The position numbers and the translations under genes are program-made. Below, piece by piece: positions 8,646 to 17,902 of a DNA stretch of 56,789 bases. Source of the DNA: Limnohabitans sp. Rim8 (GTDB taxonomy: Bacteria; Pseudomonadota; Gammaproteobacteria; Burkholderiales; Burkholderiaceae_C); NCBI RefSeq assembly GCF_945901735.1, contig NZ_CAMDLM010000027.1, positions 1 through 56,789 on the forward strand. The letters run 5' to 3'. The notes under the pieces were generated by a model that did no database searches, had not been told where the DNA came from, and saw nothing but the letters and a program-made list of their open reading frames with translations. How positions within the stretch are numbered: the stretch's first letter is position 1; every line of letters begins with the position of its first letter.

Positions 8646-10253
8646 TCAACGGCGTGAAATGGTTCGAATCAGTTCCGCAACCAACGCCAGTCTCTTAGGA
8701 ATTCGGTCAATCAACACAAATTCCTCATCGGATGAGTGGTAATTGCCTCCGGGCAGACCCAAAGATTCAATGACCGGCTTGCCGGACAGAGATGCCCATG
8801 CCGCATCGGTACCGCCGTATGTCCGAGGCAACAAACTCAAGCGCCCACCCAGATCAGCATAGATCGTCCGTGCCAACTCAGCCAGTTGTCGACCCTCGGC
8901 GGATGCGTTGTAAGCGGGAAAACCAAGCCCAGACTGAATGTTGACATGGGCTGTTGTGAATTTTTTGGCATTCAACAGATCACGTACACGTAACGCCAGC
9001 CTCTCATAAGCCTGTGCGTCAGGCACCCGCATGTCCGCAGAAGCAAAAACAGTGGGCGGGCTGTCCGAACTTTGAAAAGGCCCTTCTTTGAAGTCCACTT
9101 GAACTTTTGCACCGGCAAGCCAAGTTTTTTCAGCCGCACTGGCAATGGTTTTTAGAATCTCTGCCCGATCAGCCTGAGAGCCAATAGACAACTCCAAAAC
9201 CAAATTTGACTCATTCGGAATGATGTTGGTCACAATGCCACCCTGCCAAGAACGCCAATGCCATGCCAAACCAGGCATTTGGGAAATCTTTGCCCCCACA
9301 CGTTGAATGAGGTCAGCTGCTTCAGTCAATGCATTGATACCCAAATGTGGATTGACGCCCGCATGAGAAGCTTTACCCTGAACACGAAAAGTCGCCGTCA
9401 TATGGGGCGAGGGCATGCGGTCAAGGCGCCGCGCATCTTCGGCTTTGGTAAGTGTCCAATTCATCCGCGTCTCTGGAACCTGCGCGGACACCTCGCGGGT
9501 GCGAAGCATCATGTCGGCCAGTTCTTCGATGGGGCGAGAGTCCTGACTCACACCCAATCCAGAGGATGCCATCCGTACCGAGAGCCCGGCCACGCCAGAA
9601 GTGCCCAAAACAATCATTTCTTCCACACCAGTGGGCTCGCCACTGAGCACGACATCATGCTCTTGCGCGCGTCGACGGATCAGATCGCGCGAGCCCAATG
9701 ATCCACGCTCCTCGTCGCTGGTAAACAGCAACGTGATTTGTCCGAAATCCTTGAAATCACGCTGTTTGAGAAGTTTCATCGCATGCAGAAAAACGGCAAT
9801 TCCCCCCTTGTCGTCCGCTATGCCTGGGGCAATGGCACGTGAACCTTCAATACGGAACGGCTTGGCCGAAGCCGTGCCGGGTGGATAAACTGTGTCCATG
9901 TGCGCGATCAACAGGAAATTTCGCTTGCCTTGACCTTTGAAAACCAAGGCCACGTTAGGCCCGACCACGTTGGCGAAAGGTGTGATTCGTTCTGTTTGAG
10001 CCCCTAATTGCTGTCCGAATTGCTCAATCCATTCCACCACTTTGAGCATGCCTTGTGCTTGTCCTGTCCCAGAGTCGTGGCTCGTCAGCTCTTTCAGACT
10101 GGCCAGGACGTGTGGCGATTCAAGTTCTGCCAGTCTCTGGAGCTCCGTGTCTTTGGGCACCTGATTTTGGCTCCAAACAGGAAAGCTCAAACCTATAAAC
10201 AGGCAGCACGACCAAGGTAAAAGGGAGCGCAAAACAGATGAGAGTGAGGTCAT
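8646..10253 (-). CDS. Exported M20-family metallopeptidase (glutamate carboxypeptidase-like)
   Basis: A 535-residue co-catalytic zinc hydrolase of the M20 family. Metal-binding motifs are AHMDTVYP (His/Asp), GIADDKGG (bridging Asp), TSDEERGS (catalytic and metal Glu), SGEPTG and the C-terminal GGNYHSSDEEF (His). The lid domain includes a HAGVNPHLG segment. Starting at ATG 10253 gives a signal peptide (about 1-28, ending PVWSQ), so the enzyme is probably periplasmic. The closest known types cleave C-terminal glutamate or act on dipeptides or acyl-amino acids; the substrate is not readable. It is not closely coupled to guaB or to the methyltransferase gene upstream. Confidence 0.85.
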   Translation of the reverse strand: MTSLSSVLRSLLPWSCCLFIGLSFPVWSQNQVPKDTELQRLAELESPHVLASLKELTSHDSGTGQAQGMLKVVEWIEQFGQQLGAQTERITPFANVVGPNVALVFKGQGKRNFLLIAHMDTVYPPGTASAKPFRIEGSRAIAPGIADDKGGIAVFLHAMKLLKQRDFKDFGQITLLFTSDEERGSLGSRDLIRRRAQEHDVVLSGEPTGVEEMIVLGTSGVAGLSVRMASSGLGVSQDSRPIEELADMMLRTREVSAQVPETRMNWTLTKAEDARRLDRMPSPHMTATFRVQGKASHAGVNPHLGINALTEAADLIQRVGAKISQMPGLAWHWRSWQGGIVTNIIPNESNLVLELSIGSQADRAEILKTIASAAEKTWLAGAKVQVDFKEGPFQSSDSPPTVFASADMRVPDAQAYERLALRVRDLLNAKKFTTAHVNIQSGLGFPAYNASAEGRQLAELARTIYADLGGRLSLLPRTYGGTDAAWASLSGKPVIESLGLPGGNYHSSDEEFVLIDRIPKRLALVAELIRTISRR

Positions 10254-10336
10254 GGGAGTCCCGAAAAAAACGTGACCGTGGTGAACTGTTCTGAGATTTT
10301 GTACGAACTTTGAAGACGTGTGAATAGAAAAATTAT

Positions 10337-11245
10337 TCAAGCTTTTTGATAATGCAGCACCTTGAGCGACTTTTCCGGATCGATATCGGCAAATGCCGCG
10401 GGGTTGGCCAAACGCTCGACAAACTTCAGGTTGGGCGCAGCCTCGGCCACTTGGGTGTGCACAAACTGCGTGTCCAGCTCAGGCGCGTTCAGGCACAGCA
10501 GCACATGGCCTTGCGGCTCCAGCAAATCCGGCAAGCGGCGGATCAGTTTGATGTAGTCCTTGGTGGCGATGAAGCTGCCTTTTTGGTAACTGGGCGGATC
10601 GATCACGATCACGCCATAAGGACCCATCTTGCTGATCTTGCCCCAAGTCTTGAAAATGTCATGGCCAAGAAAGCGCGCTTTAGCAGGCAAGTCGTTCAGG
10701 CGGTGGTTTTGCTGCCCCACGGCCAGGGCGGCTTGGCTCATGTCCAGGTTCACGACTTGCGCGGCCCCGCCTTGCAAGGCCACCACCGAGAACGCGCAGG
10801 TGTAGGCAAACAGGTTGAGAATATTTTCGTGCAGAGCATGATTTTTCAGCCACTCGCGCCCGACAGCCATGTCGAGAAACAAGCCGTGGTTTTGACCGCG
10901 CATCAGATGCACGATGTAACGAGCGCCCTGCTCGGTCACCACATGCCGCTCGGGCACGCTGCCCGCCATCAGGCGCGTTTCGGCTTCACCCGAAACCCGG
11001 TTCTGGAACACCCAATTGAGCGGCATGCCCGGAGCCAAGGCTTTCCAGCGGGCTTCGAGAGCAATTTGGAATTGGGCCAGTTCTGCATCGTTCACCGGTT
11101 TGAAGCTGGTCAAGACCCAGACGGGTGCGAACCAGTCCAGCGACCATTGTTCACAGCCGGGGTACAGGCCGCCTCGTCCATGAAAAACACGCTGGACGTC
11201 TTCGCTCAGAGTGATCTGAGAGATCACGTTCAAAAGGGCTAGCAT
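10337..11245 (-). CDS. SAM-dependent methyltransferase, RlmI/RlmK-like
   Basis: The 302-residue protein carries a class I Rossmann methyltransferase fold with NLFAYTCAFSVVALQGGA (motif I), VVNLDMSQAAL (acidic ribose-binding loop) and the catalytic-site motif VIVIDPPSYQKGSF. These features match the SAM domain of 23S rRNA methyltransferases such as RlmI and RlmK-type proteins, but the N-terminal PUA domain of RlmI is absent. The target is therefore probably rRNA, unproven. It is followed at 8 bases by the upstream rnfH gene on the same strand and may be the last gene of a ratA-rnfH unit. Confidence 0.75.
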   Translation of the reverse strand: MLALLNVISQITLSEDVQRVFHGRGGLYPGCEQWSLDWFAPVWVLTSFKPVNDAELAQFQIALEARWKALAPGMPLNWVFQNRVSGEAETRLMAGSVPERHVVTEQGARYIVHLMRGQNHGLFLDMAVGREWLKNHALHENILNLFAYTCAFSVVALQGGAAQVVNLDMSQAALAVGQQNHRLNDLPAKARFLGHDIFKTWGKISKMGPYGVIVIDPPSYQKGSFIATKDYIKLIRRLPDLLEPQGHVLLCLNAPELDTQFVHTQVAEAAPNLKFVERLANPAAFADIDPEKSLKVLHYQKA

Positions 11246-11253
11246 GGCGACTT

Positions 11254-11622
11254 TCAGTACCCAGCTGCTGAGCCGCTTTTGCGCTTGGCAAAAAGGCCCG
11301 TGCGGCCTTTGCCTTGGCGCTTGAAGCGCTGGCGGCGGGCGACTTTGGGGTCGACTTTGAGCGAGCGGTAAAGCTCGATGCGGTCACCCGCTTGAACGCC
11401 ATGCGTCCACGCCACCTTGTGGCCCCAAATGCCAGGCTGTTGAAATTTGAGTGATGACAAGGACGCATCTGCGTCAGCGCCCTGACTTTGCAGCCACTGG
11501 GCCAGTCCCTGATCCAGCACCGCTTGAACGGTACTGCCCTCAGCCACTTGCAGACTTTGCTCTTGGACATGCCGAGGCCCCAGGCTCCAGCACAGCGTGA
11601 CTTCAAACATTGGCTCAGCCAT
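11254..11622 (-). CDS. rnfH: RnfH family protein
   Basis: A 122-residue ubiquitin-like-fold protein of the RnfH/UPF0125 family: an N-terminal FEVTLCWSLGP strand, a VAEGSTVQAVLDQG helix, then GIWGHKVAWTHGVQAGDRIELYRSLKVDPKVARRQR, the family signature, and a basic C-terminal tail. Its cellular role is not established; it is typically encoded next to ratA and smpB, as here. ATG 11622 overlaps the ratA stop codon and suggests translational coupling; ATG 11610 four codons later is equally possible. Confidence 0.88.
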   Translation of the reverse strand: MAEPMFEVTLCWSLGPRHVQEQSLQVAEGSTVQAVLDQGLAQWLQSQGADADASLSSLKFQQPGIWGHKVAWTHGVQAGDRIELYRSLKVDPKVARRQRFKRQGKGRTGLFAKRKSGSAAGY

Positions 11623-12055
11623 ACACCGCTTCGGCGCGTTTGACAAAGGCATCGACCAAGCTGGCGGCGATCTTGTCAAACACCGGCCCCACCAAGGCGG
11701 CCAATGTTTTGCTGGAAAAGCCGTACTGCAAATCCAACTCGACCTTGCATGCGCGTTGCGAGCCATCGCCAACAGGGGTGAAGCGCCACATGCCGCTGAG
11801 CTTGGAAAACGGACCTTGAACCAAAGTCATGCCGACCGAGCGGCCTTCCTCGTGGTCATTGCGGGTGGTGAAGGTTTGCTGGATGCCGCCCAGGCTGATG
11901 CCCACTTCGGCCACCATGCCATGGGCGTCTTTTTCGAGCACGCGGGCTTTGTCGCACCAGGGCAAAAACTCAGGGTAATGGTCCACGTCGGTGACCAAGC
12001 GAAACATTTCCTCTGGCGAGTACCAGATGAGAACGGACTTGTGGATATTCTTCAT
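11615..12055 (-). CDS. ratA: RatA/COQ10-like START-domain protein
   Basis: A 146-residue SRPBCC (START-like) protein: KSVLIWYSPEEMFRLVTDVDHYPEFLPWC at the N-terminus and the C-terminal amphipathic helix region ALVGPVFDKIAASLVDAFVKRA are family hallmarks. In E. coli RatA was reported to block 70S ribosome formation, while homologues in mitochondria (COQ10) bind ubiquinone; either role could apply. It is transcribed divergently from smpB across 93 bases and heads the ratA-rnfH pair, a conserved arrangement in proteobacteria. Confidence 0.88.
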   Translation of the reverse strand: MKNIHKSVLIWYSPEEMFRLVTDVDHYPEFLPWCDKARVLEKDAHGMVAEVGISLGGIQQTFTTRNDHEEGRSVGMTLVQGPFSKLSGMWRFTPVGDGSQRACKVELDLQYGFSSKTLAALVGPVFDKIAASLVDAFVKRAEAVYG

Positions 12056-12148
12056 ACAATGGGCGATTGTAGTTTTCCATCATGGCACATTGCTTTTCAG
12101 CCGCTTGAATTTCCTTGATAACGGCCAGACCGTCTCTATCTGTCCCCC

Positions 12149-12643
12149 ATGGCCACCACCCCAAAAAAAACCGCCGTACCCACCTTTGCCAAGATAGCCG
12201 AGAACAAAAAAGCGTCGTTTGACTATTTTATTGAAGAGCGCTACGAAGCAGGCATGGTGCTGGAAGGCTGGGAGGTCAAGGCCATTCGCGAAGGCAAGGT
12301 GCAGCTCACCGATGGTTATGTGGTCATTCGCAACGGCGAATTGTTCATCATCGGCTGCCTCATCAACCCGCTCAAAACGGCTTCGACCCACATCAATCCT
12401 GAAGCGGCGCGCACGCGCAAACTGCTGCTGAACAAAGAGGAGATCAAGCGGTTGATCGGCAAGATTGAACAAAAGGGCTACACCCTGGTGCCGATCAACC
12501 TGCACTGGAAATCAGGCAAGGTCAAATGCGACATTGCGCTGGCCAAGGGCAAGGCCGAGCACGACAAACGCGACACCATCAAGGACCGCGAAGGCAAGCG
12601 CGAAGTCGATCGGGCCATGAAGAGTCGTCATCGCGACCGCTGA
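12149..12643 (+). CDS. smpB: SsrA-binding protein SmpB
   Basis: SmpB binds tmRNA and positions it in stalled ribosomes for trans-translation. The 164-residue protein has the OB-fold motifs [46 protein letters not shown] and the basic C-terminal tail [19 protein letters not shown] that enters the mRNA channel. The N-terminus is slightly extended ([13 protein letters not shown]). A long inverted repeat that can end transcription begins about 25 bases past the stop codon. The tmRNA gene itself is not in this window. Confidence 0.97.
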   Translation: MATTPKKTAVPTFAKIAENKKASFDYFIEERYEAGMVLEGWEVKAIREGKVQLTDGYVVIRNGELFIIGCLINPLKTASTHINPEAARTRKLLLNKEEIKRLIGKIEQKGYTLVPINLHWKSGKVKCDIALAKGKAEHDKRDTIKDREGKREVDRAMKSRHRDR

Positions 12644-12668
12644 GTCACTGATTCCAGAGGGCAGTTTG

Positions 12669-12735
12669 TAGGTCGGTGGCTTTAGCCCCGACACGGGGGC
12701 CGCTTACAACAGTCGGGGCTAAAGCCACCGACCTA
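12669..12735. repeat. 24-base perfect inverted repeat (REP-like, bidirectional terminator)
   Basis: Two perfect 24-base arms (12669-12692 and 12712-12735) flank a 19-base loop, between convergent smpB and the HIBCH gene, whose stop is six bases away. Arms are GC-rich with the core GGTGGCTTTAGCC. No T-run follows, so it looks more like a dispersed palindromic repeat that also protects or ends both transcripts. No second copy is seen in the window. Confidence 0.65.
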
Positions 12736-12740
12736 TAAGA

Positions 12741-13823
12741 TCAGGCCAGATCGCGCAGCGGGTGATGGTCTGAAGGCCAGGGGCTCGCAAAGAACCGTGC
12801 AGCTTCCGATAAATCCACGTCTTCCACCCGTGCAGGCTTCCAGTTCGGCGTGTGGTCTTTGTCCACAGCCAAGGCGCGAATGCCTTCTACGGATTCGCTG
12901 TCGGCCACAGAGCGCAGGTGAAAGCAGTGGTGCACCATGTCGCGTTCCATGCGCAGATCATCAGCCAGGCTCAGTTGACGGGCGCGACGTATTTGTTCCA
13001 GCACCACATGCAGCATCAAGGGTGAACGGTGGCGCAAAACATGTGCGGTTTTCTGACTCCACTCATCGGTAGCCGCTTCCAGCTTGAGCAACATGTCAGA
13101 CAAGGTGGGGAGACCAAAAACCTCATCGATTTGGGATTGTGGTGTCAGCTTTTCGGGCGTCATCGCACCCGCCTGGGCCAGAACCCATCGCTCCACCGAT
13201 TCGGCGTTCTCAAAGGGGCTGCTGATCAAGGTCTGCCAGATGGGCTCCAGCATCCCGCTGGCCAGCGAGATGTCGGCCAGTTTGGCCGCGACCGCTTGGG
13301 GGCCGTTGAGCATCTGACCTGTTAAGCCAAGGTATTCGCCCAGACGACCTGGGCAGCGGCTCAGAAAATAGCCCCCACCCACATCCGGAAACAATCCAAT
13401 GTGGGTTTCTGGCATGGCCATCTTGGTGCGCTCGGTCACCACACGCACGCTCGCGCCTTGGCTGATGCCCATGCCGCCACCCATGACGATGCCGTCCATG
13501 AAGGCGATGTAAGGTTTGGGGTAAGTGTGGATCAGGTGGTTCAGGCGGTACTCTTCGGTGAAAAAATCCCCCAATGACGCGTCGTCCGCTGTGGCCGCTT
13601 GGTGAAAAAAACGGATATCACCCCCAGCACAGAAGGCGCCAAATGGCCCTTCTTTGCCCGTGCCACGCACCACCACCGCCAGCACTTGGGGGTTGACTTG
13701 CCAATCGAGCAAGGCGCGAGACAAAGCACGCACCATGCCCAGCGACAGGGCGTTTAGAGCCTTGGGGCGGTTGAGGGTGATGCAGCCGATGCGGCCTTCG
13801 ATCTGTGCGATGACTTCAGTCAT
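12741..13823 (-). CDS. Enoyl-CoA hydratase/isomerase family, HIBCH-type hydrolase
   Basis: The 360-residue crotonase-fold protein matches 3-hydroxyisobutyryl-CoA hydrolases: FCAGGDIRFF (oxyanion-hole segment), DGIVMGGGMGIS, the signature PETHIGLFPDVGGGYFLSR with the catalytic Glu/Asp region, and the C-terminal VDKDHTPNWKP motif that ordinary hydratases lack. HIBCH acts in valine degradation, hydrolysing 3-hydroxyisobutyryl-CoA. No other valine-pathway genes adjoin, so a broader acyl-CoA role is possible. Its start overlaps the upstream transporter gene by eight bases, so the pair is probably co-transcribed. Confidence 0.85.
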   Translation of the reverse strand: MTEVIAQIEGRIGCITLNRPKALNALSLGMVRALSRALLDWQVNPQVLAVVVRGTGKEGPFGAFCAGGDIRFFHQAATADDASLGDFFTEEYRLNHLIHTYPKPYIAFMDGIVMGGGMGISQGASVRVVTERTKMAMPETHIGLFPDVGGGYFLSRCPGRLGEYLGLTGQMLNGPQAVAAKLADISLASGMLEPIWQTLISSPFENAESVERWVLAQAGAMTPEKLTPQSQIDEVFGLPTLSDMLLKLEAATDEWSQKTAHVLRHRSPLMLHVVLEQIRRARQLSLADDLRMERDMVHHCFHLRSVADSESVEGIRALAVDKDHTPNWKPARVEDVDLSEAARFFASPWPSDHHPLRDLA

Positions 13824-14700
13824 TGTTGCCTCTCCAGCCTAACCATTGGTTCATGAGCAAAGCCCCCAGGACCAGGGAACCGCCTAACAATACGCTCATT
13901 TGCGGGGCTTCGTTGGCACCCCACCAAGCCAAGGCGATGCCAAACACGATTTCCAGCAGACACAACAATGACGCCTCAGGGGCTTTGAGCACCCGCACGC
14001 AAATCACCGACAACACACAGGGAATGGCCAATTGGAACAAACCCAAAATAGCGAGCAAGCCCACGTCGTGGGCCGATGCCTGAAAAGGCATGGCCAAGGG
14101 CAAGGTGAGCAACGTAGAGAAAACAGCCCCCAACATAACCGAGGGCACCAAGTCCAGACTGTGGCCATCGCTTTGGCTTTTTTGCGCCAAGGTCCACTGA
14201 ACAGCGCCCGCAATGGGCACACACAAGGCCACCAGGGAGCCCACCAGAAAATTTGGGTCGCCCAAGCTCAACTGGGTGCCATACATCCAACCAATCCCGA
14301 CCCCGGCCACCACAATGGCGACCCAAGTGCGCAAAGGCAATTGGTGCCGCAAAAACACGCGGGTGAACAAGGCGGTGAACAAGGGCCCCACGGCCATGGT
14401 GATCAACACATTGGCCACCGCGGTCAGCGTCAGCGCCACCATGAAGGCGGTGAACATGACGCTCCAGCAGACGCCAGACAGCCAGAAGTACCGGTTGCGC
14501 CACGGCATGCGAGACCACACCCCCCTGCCCTGCCACAAAGGCAGAATGACCAAGAGAGACACGACGGTGAAAAAGCTGCGCCAGAAGGTGACTTCAAAGC
14601 TGCGGGCTTCCTCCAAGTGTCGCGTTACCACCCCAGCAATAGACCACAGGGCGGTGCAGCCCACCATGGTCCAAACCGCCAAACCGTGTGTCATGCGCAT
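13816..14700 (-). CDS. DMT-superfamily transporter (EamA domains)
   Basis: The 294-residue integral membrane protein has about ten hydrophobic segments arranged as two EamA repeats, with the typical early VTFWRSFF motif after the first segment and TAFMVALTLTAVANVLITMAVGPLFTALF in the first repeat. It belongs to the drug/metabolite exporter group; the substrate is unknown. It sits between typA (13-base gap) and the HIBCH gene (8-base overlap) on the same strand and may be read through from the translation operon. Confidence 0.85.
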   Translation of the reverse strand: MRMTHGLAVWTMVGCTALWSIAGVVTRHLEEARSFEVTFWRSFFTVVSLLVILPLWQGRGVWSRMPWRNRYFWLSGVCWSVMFTAFMVALTLTAVANVLITMAVGPLFTALFTRVFLRHQLPLRTWVAIVVAGVGIGWMYGTQLSLGDPNFLVGSLVALCVPIAGAVQWTLAQKSQSDGHSLDLVPSVMLGAVFSTLLTLPLAMPFQASAHDVGLLAILGLFQLAIPCVLSVICVRVLKAPEASLLCLLEIVFGIALAWWGANEAPQMSVLLGGSLVLGALLMNQWLGWRGNND

Positions 14701-14713
14701 GGCCTGGGTCCGA

Positions 14714-16531
14714 TCACTTGTTGCGCTTGCGGTCGCTTTCTTTCAAGAAACGCTTGCGCAGACGCACGCTCTTGGGCGTGATTTCGACCAATTCGTCGTC
14801 CTCGATGAACTCGACACCGTATTCCAGGGTCAGGTCAATCGGGGGCGTGATCTTGATCGCGTCTTCTTTGCCGGACACGCGGAAGTTGGTCAGCTGCTTG
14901 GTGCGGGTGGCGTTGACCACCAGATCGTTGTCGCGGCTGTGGATGCCCACGATCATGCCTTCGTACACCGGATCGTTTGCCTTGACGAACATGCGGCCAC
15001 GGTCGTCCAGCTTGCCCAGGGCGTAGGTGAAAATTTCACCGTCGTCCATGGAAATCAGCACACCGTTCTTGCGTCCACCAATGTCGCCCTTGTGGGCTTC
15101 GTAACTGTCAAAGATGTTGGAGATCAGGCCAGAACCACGTGTCAGGTTCAGAAATTCGTTGGTGAAACCGATCAGACCACGCGCTGGAATGCGGTATTCC
15201 AAACGGACACGGCCGCGGCCATCGGGGTCCATGTTCACCAGCTCGCCTTTGCGCTCACCCAAGGCTTGCATCACGCCACCTTGGTGGGTTTCTTCGATGT
15301 CGGCGGTGACCAGTTCGATGGGCTCATGGCGTTCGCCATTGACATCGCGGAATAAAACGCGGGGCTTGGACACGGCCAATTCGTAGCCTTCACGGCGCAT
15401 GTTTTCCAGCAAGATGGTCAGGTGCAATTCACCGCGTCCCATGACTTCAAAGATGCCTTCTTCGTCGGTTTCTCTAACGCGCAGGGCCACGTTGTGTTGC
15501 AGCTCCTTTTGCAGGCGATCCCAGATCTGGCGGCTGGTCACGTACTTGCCTTCACGGCCGGCCAATGGCGAGGTGTTCACGCAGAAGTTCATGGTCAACG
15601 TGGGCTCGTCCACTTTCAGCATGGGCAAGGGTGCGGGATTGATCGGGTCGGTCACTGTGACGCCGATGTTCAGGTCGGCAATGCCATTGATCAGCACGAT
15701 GTCGCCAGGACCGGCTGCGGTCACTTGCACGCGGTCCAGGCCATTGAAGGTCAGCACCTGGTTGACACGGCCTTTGATGGTCGAGCCGCCTTCGCCCTCC
15801 ATGACCACCACGTCCATGTTGGGCTTGATGGTGCCTTGGCTGATGCGACCCACACCGATACGGCCCACGAAGGACGAAAAGTCGAGCGCGGAAATTTGCA
15901 ATTGCAGAGGGGCTGCCGGATCGCCCTTATTGGGTTTGACGTGGTTGAGGACGGTGTTGAACAAGGCCGACATGTCTGGTCCCCACTGCTCACCGGGTGC
16001 GCCCTCCACCATCGATGTCCAACCGTTGATGCCGGAGGCATAGACCACCGGAAAGTCAAGCTGTTCGTCGTTGGCACCGAGCTTGTCGAACAAGTCAAAG
16101 GCGGCGTTCACCACTTTGTCAGGGTTGGCGCCGGGCTTGTCGACTTTGTTCACCACGACAATGGGTTTCAGGCCCAAAGCCAAAGCTTTCTTGGTCACAA
16201 AACGGGTTTGTGGCATGGGGCCCTCTTGCGCGTCAATCAACAGCACCACGCCGTCGACCATGGACAAGGCGCGTTCGACTTCGCCGCCGAAGTCCGCGTG
16301 TCCGGGGGTGTCCACGATGTTGATGTGCGTGCCTTCCCAACTCACGGCGCAGTTTTTGGCCAAAATCGTGATGCCGCGCTCACGTTCGATGGCGTTGTTG
16401 TCCATCACGGTGTCGACGATTTTTTCGTGGTCAGCGAAGGTGCCAGACTGACGCAGCAGTTGGTCCACCATGGTGGTTTTACCGTGGTCAACGTGGGCGA
16501 TGATGGCGATATTGCGAATTTGCTTGGTCAT
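14714..16531 (-). CDS. typA: Translational GTPase TypA/BipA
   Basis: A 605-residue ribosome-associated GTPase involved in large-subunit assembly and stress adaptation. The G domain shows AHVDHGKTT (P-loop), RERGITI (switch I), DTPGHADFGGEVER (G3) and NKVDKPGA (G4), followed by domain II, the EF-G-like domains III and V and the BipA-specific C-terminal domain (TPKSVRLRKRFL). The ATG at 16531 is preferred over the longer frame because AAGGAAGAG lies upstream and MTKQIRNIAIIAHVDHG is the standard start. It follows truB by 13 bases in the same orientation. Confidence 0.97.
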   Translation of the reverse strand: MTKQIRNIAIIAHVDHGKTTMVDQLLRQSGTFADHEKIVDTVMDNNAIERERGITILAKNCAVSWEGTHINIVDTPGHADFGGEVERALSMVDGVVLLIDAQEGPMPQTRFVTKKALALGLKPIVVVNKVDKPGANPDKVVNAAFDLFDKLGANDEQLDFPVVYASGINGWTSMVEGAPGEQWGPDMSALFNTVLNHVKPNKGDPAAPLQLQISALDFSSFVGRIGVGRISQGTIKPNMDVVVMEGEGGSTIKGRVNQVLTFNGLDRVQVTAAGPGDIVLINGIADLNIGVTVTDPINPAPLPMLKVDEPTLTMNFCVNTSPLAGREGKYVTSRQIWDRLQKELQHNVALRVRETDEEGIFEVMGRGELHLTILLENMRREGYELAVSKPRVLFRDVNGERHEPIELVTADIEETHQGGVMQALGERKGELVNMDPDGRGRVRLEYRIPARGLIGFTNEFLNLTRGSGLISNIFDSYEAHKGDIGGRKNGVLISMDDGEIFTYALGKLDDRGRMFVKANDPVYEGMIVGIHSRDNDLVVNATRTKQLTNFRVSGKEDAIKITPPIDLTLEYGVEFIEDDELVEITPKSVRLRKRFLKESDRKRNK

Positions 16532-16544
16532 GCTTTCTCTTCCT

Positions 16545-17525
16545 TTAAACCTGCTCGGCCAGCAACGGCTCAAATGCAGGTGAACTTTCTAAAATCTGTT
16601 GAATTTCCATCGGGCTCAACAATCGACCCGGAACCAATTCGCCGCCACTTACCATTGCTGTTCCCAGCAAGGCACGAGGATGTTCTCCATACACCGCGAC
16701 TTGATCACAATCAACCCAAGGGCCGTGTCTGCGCACCCCACTCAAAAAACGGCCTGTGCTGTCGCTGTCCAGGCTCACCTCGGTGTAACCCGGCAACAAA
16801 ACAGCCACGGGCAGCAAAGCGCCCAGGCGCTTGGCTTCATCCATCGCTTCCAGATCTTGCAGCGTCACGCACTGTGACGCGTCAAAAGGTCCCGTGATCA
16901 CCCGGCGCAATGCGCTCAAGTGCCCACCACAACCCAGCGCCTCGGCGATGTCTTCGCCCAGCGTCCGGATGTAGGTGCCTTTGCTGCAACGCACACGCAA
17001 CCGCAAAAAAGGCGCATCGCCTTGCAGCTGCATGTCCAGCAGATCCAGGTCATAAATCACCACATTGCGCGCTTCGCGTTCAACGGTTTCGCCCTGTCGG
17101 GCATATTCGTACAAGGCCTTGCCGTCCTTTTTCAAGGCACTGTGCATGGGGGGCACTTGGCTGATCGGGCCGATGAACCGGTCCAAAACTTCGACCACCA
17201 TACCAGCCGTACATGACACTTCTCGCACCGCGATCACATCGCCTTCGGCATCCGCCGTGCTCGTCTTCAGCCCCAAGCGCACGGTGGTCTCGTAGGTCTT
17301 GTCCGCGTCCAAATGCTGTTGACTGAACTTGGTCGCGGCGCCAAAGCACAAGGGCAAGACACCTGTCGCCAAGGGGTCCAGGGTGCCGGTATGTCCCGCT
17401 TTTTCAGCCCGCAACAACCATTTGGCTTTTTGTAAAGCCTGGTTGCTGGAAAGACCCAGCGGTTTGTCGAGCAGCAACACCCCGTGCACAGGGCGCCGCT
17501 GCACCCTGGTGCGTGGCGCGTTCAT
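16545..17525 (-). CDS. truB: tRNA pseudouridine(55) synthase
   Basis: TruB makes pseudouridine 55 in the T-loop of tRNAs. The 326-residue protein has [14 protein letters not shown], the catalytic motif [16 protein letters not shown] with nucleophile Asp in GTLDPLA, KTYE, and the [18 protein letters not shown]-binding motif. Unusual only in a somewhat long C-terminal extension (to LLAEQV). It lies two bases after rbfA and 13 before typA within the minus-strand translation operon. Confidence 0.97.
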   Translation of the reverse strand: MNAPRTRVQRRPVHGVLLLDKPLGLSSNQALQKAKWLLRAEKAGHTGTLDPLATGVLPLCFGAATKFSQQHLDADKTYETTVRLGLKTSTADAEGDVIAVREVSCTAGMVVEVLDRFIGPISQVPPMHSALKKDGKALYEYARQGETVEREARNVVIYDLDLLDMQLQGDAPFLRLRVRCSKGTYIRTLGEDIAEALGCGGHLSALRRVITGPFDASQCVTLQDLEAMDEAKRLGALLPVAVLLPGYTEVSLDSDSTGRFLSGVRRHGPWVDCDQVAVYGEHPRALLGTAMVSGGELVPGRLLSPMEIQQILESSPAFEPLLAEQV

Positions 17526-17527
17526 GC

Positions 17528-17902
17528 TCAGTCCTCTTGGGCGCGTGATGACACGGCCTTGGCGATCAAGGCATTCATGTCGGAGGCACGTTCGGTGGTG
17601 CGGTCAAACAAAAAGTGCAATGTCGGCACGGTATGGATGTGCAGCCGCTTGAACAAGCCGTTGCGCAAAAAACCTGCTGCAGCATTCAATCCTTCGCTGG
17701 CTTCTTCGGGGTTACCGGTCAAAACACTGAAAAAGACTTTGGCATGCGCGTAATCGGGCGTGACCTCAATCGCATTGATCGTGACCATGCCCACACGCGG
17801 ATCTTTCAGCTCGCGTGCAATCAACTCGGCCAGATCCCGCTGGATCTGGTCAGCCACGCGGAAACCGCGATTGGGAACGGACGATGGCTTTCTGCGCACC
17901 AT
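17528..17902 (-). CDS. rbfA: Ribosome-binding factor A
   Basis: RbfA assists 16S rRNA 5'-end maturation of the 30S subunit. The 124-residue KH-fold protein shows [28 protein letters not shown] and the C-terminal [24 protein letters not shown], both family hallmarks. It directly abuts infB (no spacer) and precedes truB by two bases, consistent with a single transcript. Confidence 0.96.
   Translation of the reverse strand: MVRRKPSSVPNRGFRVADQIQRDLAELIARELKDPRVGMVTINAIEVTPDYAHAKVFFSVLTGNPEEASEGLNAAAGFLRNGLFKRLHIHTVPTLHFLFDRTTERASDMNALIAKAVSSRAQED

Noticed and set aside
15422..16897. A 491-residue open frame opposite typA
   Set aside because: It is antisense to a conserved gene and has no recognisable domain; GC-rich codon bias produces such frames.
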